DNA of 64,000 bases from DASUPK01 sp963800285 (GTDB taxonomy: Bacteria > Actinomycetota > Thermoleophilia > Solirubrobacterales > 70-9): NCBI GenBank assembly GCA_963800285.1, contig CAWDAL010000008.1:1-64000 (forward strand), in the 5' to 3' direction. A program made the position numbers and the translations under genes. Of the stretch, positions 61,968 through 64,000 are shown piece after piece. Numbering within the stretch: the first letter of the stretch is position 1; each line of letters opens with the position of its first letter. Under the pieces are notes generated by a model. It made no database searches. It saw only the letters and a program-made list of their open reading frames with translations, and was not told where the DNA came from.

Positions 61968-63047
61968 ATGGAAACGTCATATCTGGCCGTAATCAAGGTC
62001 GTCGGAGTGGGTGGCGGCGGTTCCAACGCCGTCAGTCGAATGGTCGACGCGGGTCTCCGCGGCGTTGAATTCGTCGCGGTCAACACCGATGCTCAGGCGC
62101 TCCAGGCCTGTGACGCCGACGTCAAGATCGGCATCGGCCACAACCTCACCAAGGGCCTCGGCGCGGGCGCGAACCCTGAGGTCGGCGCCGGCGCGGCGGC
62201 TGAGTCGCGTGACGAGATCAAGGACGCGCTGAAGGGCGCGGACATGATCTTCATCACCTGCGGCGAGGGTGGCGGCACCGGCACCGGTGCCGCCCCGGTG
62301 ATCGCCGAGATCGCCAAGCAGGAGATCGGCGCCCTCACCGTCGGCGCGGTCACCAAGCCCTTCGAGTTCGAGGGCAAGAAGCGCATGGCCCAGGCCGAGG
62401 AGGGCATCGACCGGCTCCGCAAGGAGGTTGACACCCTGATCACGGTCCCGAACGAGAAGCTTCTGCAGATCGTCGAGCGGCGGACCACGATCCTCGAGGC
62501 CTTCCGCGAGGCCGACGACATCCTTCGCCAGGGCGTCCAGGGCATCACGGACCTGATCACGATCCCGGGCCTGATCAACCTCGACTTCGCCGACGTCCGC
62601 CTGGTCATGCATCAGGCCGGCTCGGCTCTGATGGGCGTCGGCACCGGGACCGGGGAGAACCGCGCCGTCGAGGCCGCCAAGGCGGCCATCACCTCGCCCC
62701 TGATCGAGGAGCAGATCGACGGCGCCAAGGGAATGCTCTTGAACGTCACCGGCGGCGAGGACCTCGGCCTCTTCGAGGTCAACGAGGCCGCGCGGATGTG
62801 CATCCAGGCCGCCGACTCGAACGCCAACATCGTCTTCGGAGCGGTCGTCGACTCCTCGATGCACGAGGAGGTCCGTGTCACCGTGATCGCCACCGGGTTC
62901 GAGGGCTTCGAGATGATCGCCCGCGCGCCGGAGTTCACGGCACGGGCGGCGGAGCGCCGCCCGGCAGCCGTCGGTCGGAGTCAGGAGTCACTGTCCGACT
63001 TGCGGATCTCTGAGTCCGAGATCGACGTCCCGGACTTCCTGAAGTAG
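61968..63047 (+). CDS. ftsZ: Cell division GTPase FtsZ
   Basis: 359 residues from ATG 61968 (an upstream in-frame start would add 22 unlikely residues). Motifs: IKVVGVGGGGSNAVSRMVDA, the tubulin signature GGGTGTGAAPVIAEIA, PNEKLLQIVERRTTILEAFR, and NLDFADVRLVMHQAGSALMG (T7 loop). The linker is short and the last residues SEIDVPDFLK are the peptide that binds partner proteins. It forms the Z ring. No sepF is present in the short downstream part of the window. Confidence 0.96.
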   Translation: METSYLAVIKVVGVGGGGSNAVSRMVDAGLRGVEFVAVNTDAQALQACDADVKIGIGHNLTKGLGAGANPEVGAGAAAESRDEIKDALKGADMIFITCGEGGGTGTGAAPVIAEIAKQEIGALTVGAVTKPFEFEGKKRMAQAEEGIDRLRKEVDTLITVPNEKLLQIVERRTTILEAFREADDILRQGVQGITDLITIPGLINLDFADVRLVMHQAGSALMGVGTGTGENRAVEAAKAAITSPLIEEQIDGAKGMLLNVTGGEDLGLFEVNEAARMCIQAADSNANIVFGAVVDSSMHEEVRVTVIATGFEGFEMIARAPEFTARAAERRPAAVGRSQESLSDLRISESEIDVPDFLK

Positions 63048-63057
63048 CTGCCCCGCG

Positions 63058-63456
63058 CTAGCCGCCGCGGAGCGCCCGGCGCGCCTCGTCCTCCTCGTTC
63101 GGGAGGAAGAACTGCATGCGCGTCACCTTTCCGTCGTCGTCGAACGTCCAAAGCGTCCAGGACACGATGTCGACCTCAATTCCACTTCCGGCCCCGCGGG
63201 CGGTCGCATGCTGACGAACGAGGACCCTGTTCGCAGCGGCCTCGAAGTCCTCGGGTTCGATGACCTGAGATTCGAACGCGTCCGGCTCCATCCACGCGCG
63301 CAGTGCGTCCGCGCCTCTCAGCTCCGATTGGCCACCCGTCCTGACGAAGACGATGTCCGGGTGGGCCATCTCGACGGCCGCGTCGAACTCCTCGGCGTTG
63401 AAGAGCTCGTACGTGCGGCGCAGACGCTCGATCAGATCCTCTTCGGGGACGGACAT
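63058..63456 (-). CDS. SnoaL-like protein near gcvT
   Basis: 132 residues: VPEEDLIERLRRTYELFNAE, AHPDIVFVRTGGQSELRGAD, ALRAWMEPDAFESQVIEPED, VRQHATARGAGSGIEVDIVS and MQFFLPNEEDEARRALRGG. It has the fold pattern and the GATACT box but not the ALEAAGL tail of the tandem genes. It is convergent with ftsZ and divergent from gcvT. Confidence 0.78.
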   Translation of the reverse strand: MSVPEEDLIERLRRTYELFNAEEFDAAVEMAHPDIVFVRTGGQSELRGADALRAWMEPDAFESQVIEPEDFEAAANRVLVRQHATARGAGSGIEVDIVSWTLWTFDDDGKVTRMQFFLPNEEDEARRALRGG

Positions 63457-63464
63457 CGGGGCGG

Positions 63465-63470
63465 AGTATC
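63465..63470 (-). promoter_or_regulatory. GATACT -10-like box, 8 nt before ATG
   Basis: On the minus strand gcgggatactccgccccg leads to ATG 63456, showing that the box also occurs far from the arrays. Confidence 0.45.
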
Positions 63471-63569
63471 CCGCAGGGTCAGCCGTGCAGGGCGCGGCGG
63501 GCGTCCTGCTCCGCATCCAGCCATTTGCGCCTCGGTCAGTCCCATTGCGCGGCAGTATCGTCCCCCGCG

Positions 63570-64000
63570 ATGGAAGCAGGGACGCTGAAGAGGACGCCGC
63601 TGTACGAAGCCCACGTCGGCGCTGGGGCGAAGCTCGTGCCCTTCGCCGGGTGGGAGATGCCCGTGGAGTACGACGGGATCAAGGCCGAGCATCTGCGCGT
63701 CCGCAACTCGTGCGGGGTCTTCGACGTCTCCCACATGGGCGAGATCGAGACCGAGGGGCCCCAGGCGGCGGAGCTGCTGCAGCGGCTGCTCTCCAACGAC
63801 GTCTCGAAGATCGCCATCGGCGGCGCGCAGTACTCGTGCCTCTGCCGCCATGACGGAGGCGTCCTCGATGACCTCTTCACCTACCGGCTGGGCGAGGACC
63901 GCTACCTGACCGTCACCAACGCCGCCAACCACGAACGCGACCTCGAGTGGTTCGAGGCACACGCTGTCGAGTTCGAGGCCGAAGTCCACGATCGGATCGA
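63570..64000 (+). CDS. gcvT: Glycine cleavage system aminomethyltransferase (T protein), 5' part
   Basis: The first 143 residues are present before the window ends. LKRTPLYEAHVGAGAKLVPF, AGWEMPVEYDGIKAEHL, VRNSCGVFDVSHMGEIE and LLQRLLSNDVSKIAIGGAQY are the conserved front of GcvT, which moves a methylene group from the H protein to tetrahydrofolate. A TATCGT box lies 10 bases before ATG 63570. The frame is open to base 64000. Confidence 0.92.
   Translation, partial: MEAGTLKRTPLYEAHVGAGAKLVPFAGWEMPVEYDGIKAEHLRVRNSCGVFDVSHMGEIETEGPQAAELLQRLLSNDVSKIAIGGAQYSCLCRHDGGVLDDLFTYRLGEDRYLTVTNAANHERDLEWFEAHAVEFEAEVHDRI

Overview
The window is GC-rich actinobacterial chromosome. The best fit is the Thermoleophilia/Solirubrobacterales group. 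This rests on the Actinobacteria-like division and cell wall (dcw) cluster, secreted proteins carrying a DxDxDGxGDETQD calcium-type motif, frequent GTG/TTG starts with 4-base stop/start overlaps, and a large expansion of small SnoaL/NTF2-like proteins. No rRNA and no intact tRNA gene was found.

Layout. 1-9.2 kb: housekeeping and stress genes (3-methyladenine glycosylase with a frameshift, truncated hemoglobin, methyltransferase, BI-1 membrane protein, DUF192, DHA2 exporter, metallo-hydrolase, long ribosome hibernation factor, SDR, GYD protein). 9.3-18.3 kb: accessory DNA. It starts at a tRNA-Pro-like remnant, repeats the tRNA 3' end at 13.6 kb, and holds a VPS62-like surface protein, a neutral ceramidase, SnoaL genes and a block of small phage-like genes. 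19.2-26.2 kb: a two-component system and Flp/Tad pilus genes (CpaB-like, CpaF, TadB, TadC) with a VOC/AraC/macro-domain block between them. 27-35.1 kb: first half of the dcw cluster (mraZ, rsmH, ftsL-like, ftsI, murE, murF, mraY), preceded by an MraZ-type operator. 35.1-54.9 kb: about 19.8 kb of accessory DNA lying between mraY and murD. It holds a PrimPol/zinc-ribbon/excisionase operon, a five-gene SnoaL array, an IS110 element, a mesaconyl-CoA module (mct, mch, mcl) with ppdK between two tRNA-Arg 3' fragments, a chimeric nuclease-Fur gene, secreted proteins and a second excisionase-like gene. 54.9-63 kb: second half of the dcw cluster (murD, ftsW, murG, murC, murB, ftsQ, ftsZ), then a SnoaL gene and the start of gcvT.

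How the genes work together. The two dcw halves together cover lipid II precursor synthesis and septation; only their contiguity is broken. mct, mch and mcl would convert mesaconyl-CoA to glyoxylate plus propionyl-CoA, and ppdK would link pyruvate to PEP. SnoaL-like genes occur 14 times at several loci. The first gene of a run usually has a GATACT box 6-9 nt before its ATG. Later genes are joined by a conserved stop/start junction whose last codons look like the next ribosome binding site. A hairpin repeat often follows the last gene.

Caveats. Single-base frameshifts in tag, murE (two), the PrimPol gene and one SnoaL gene suggest indel errors in the assembly as much as real decay. All functional names come from reading motifs; no database search was run.
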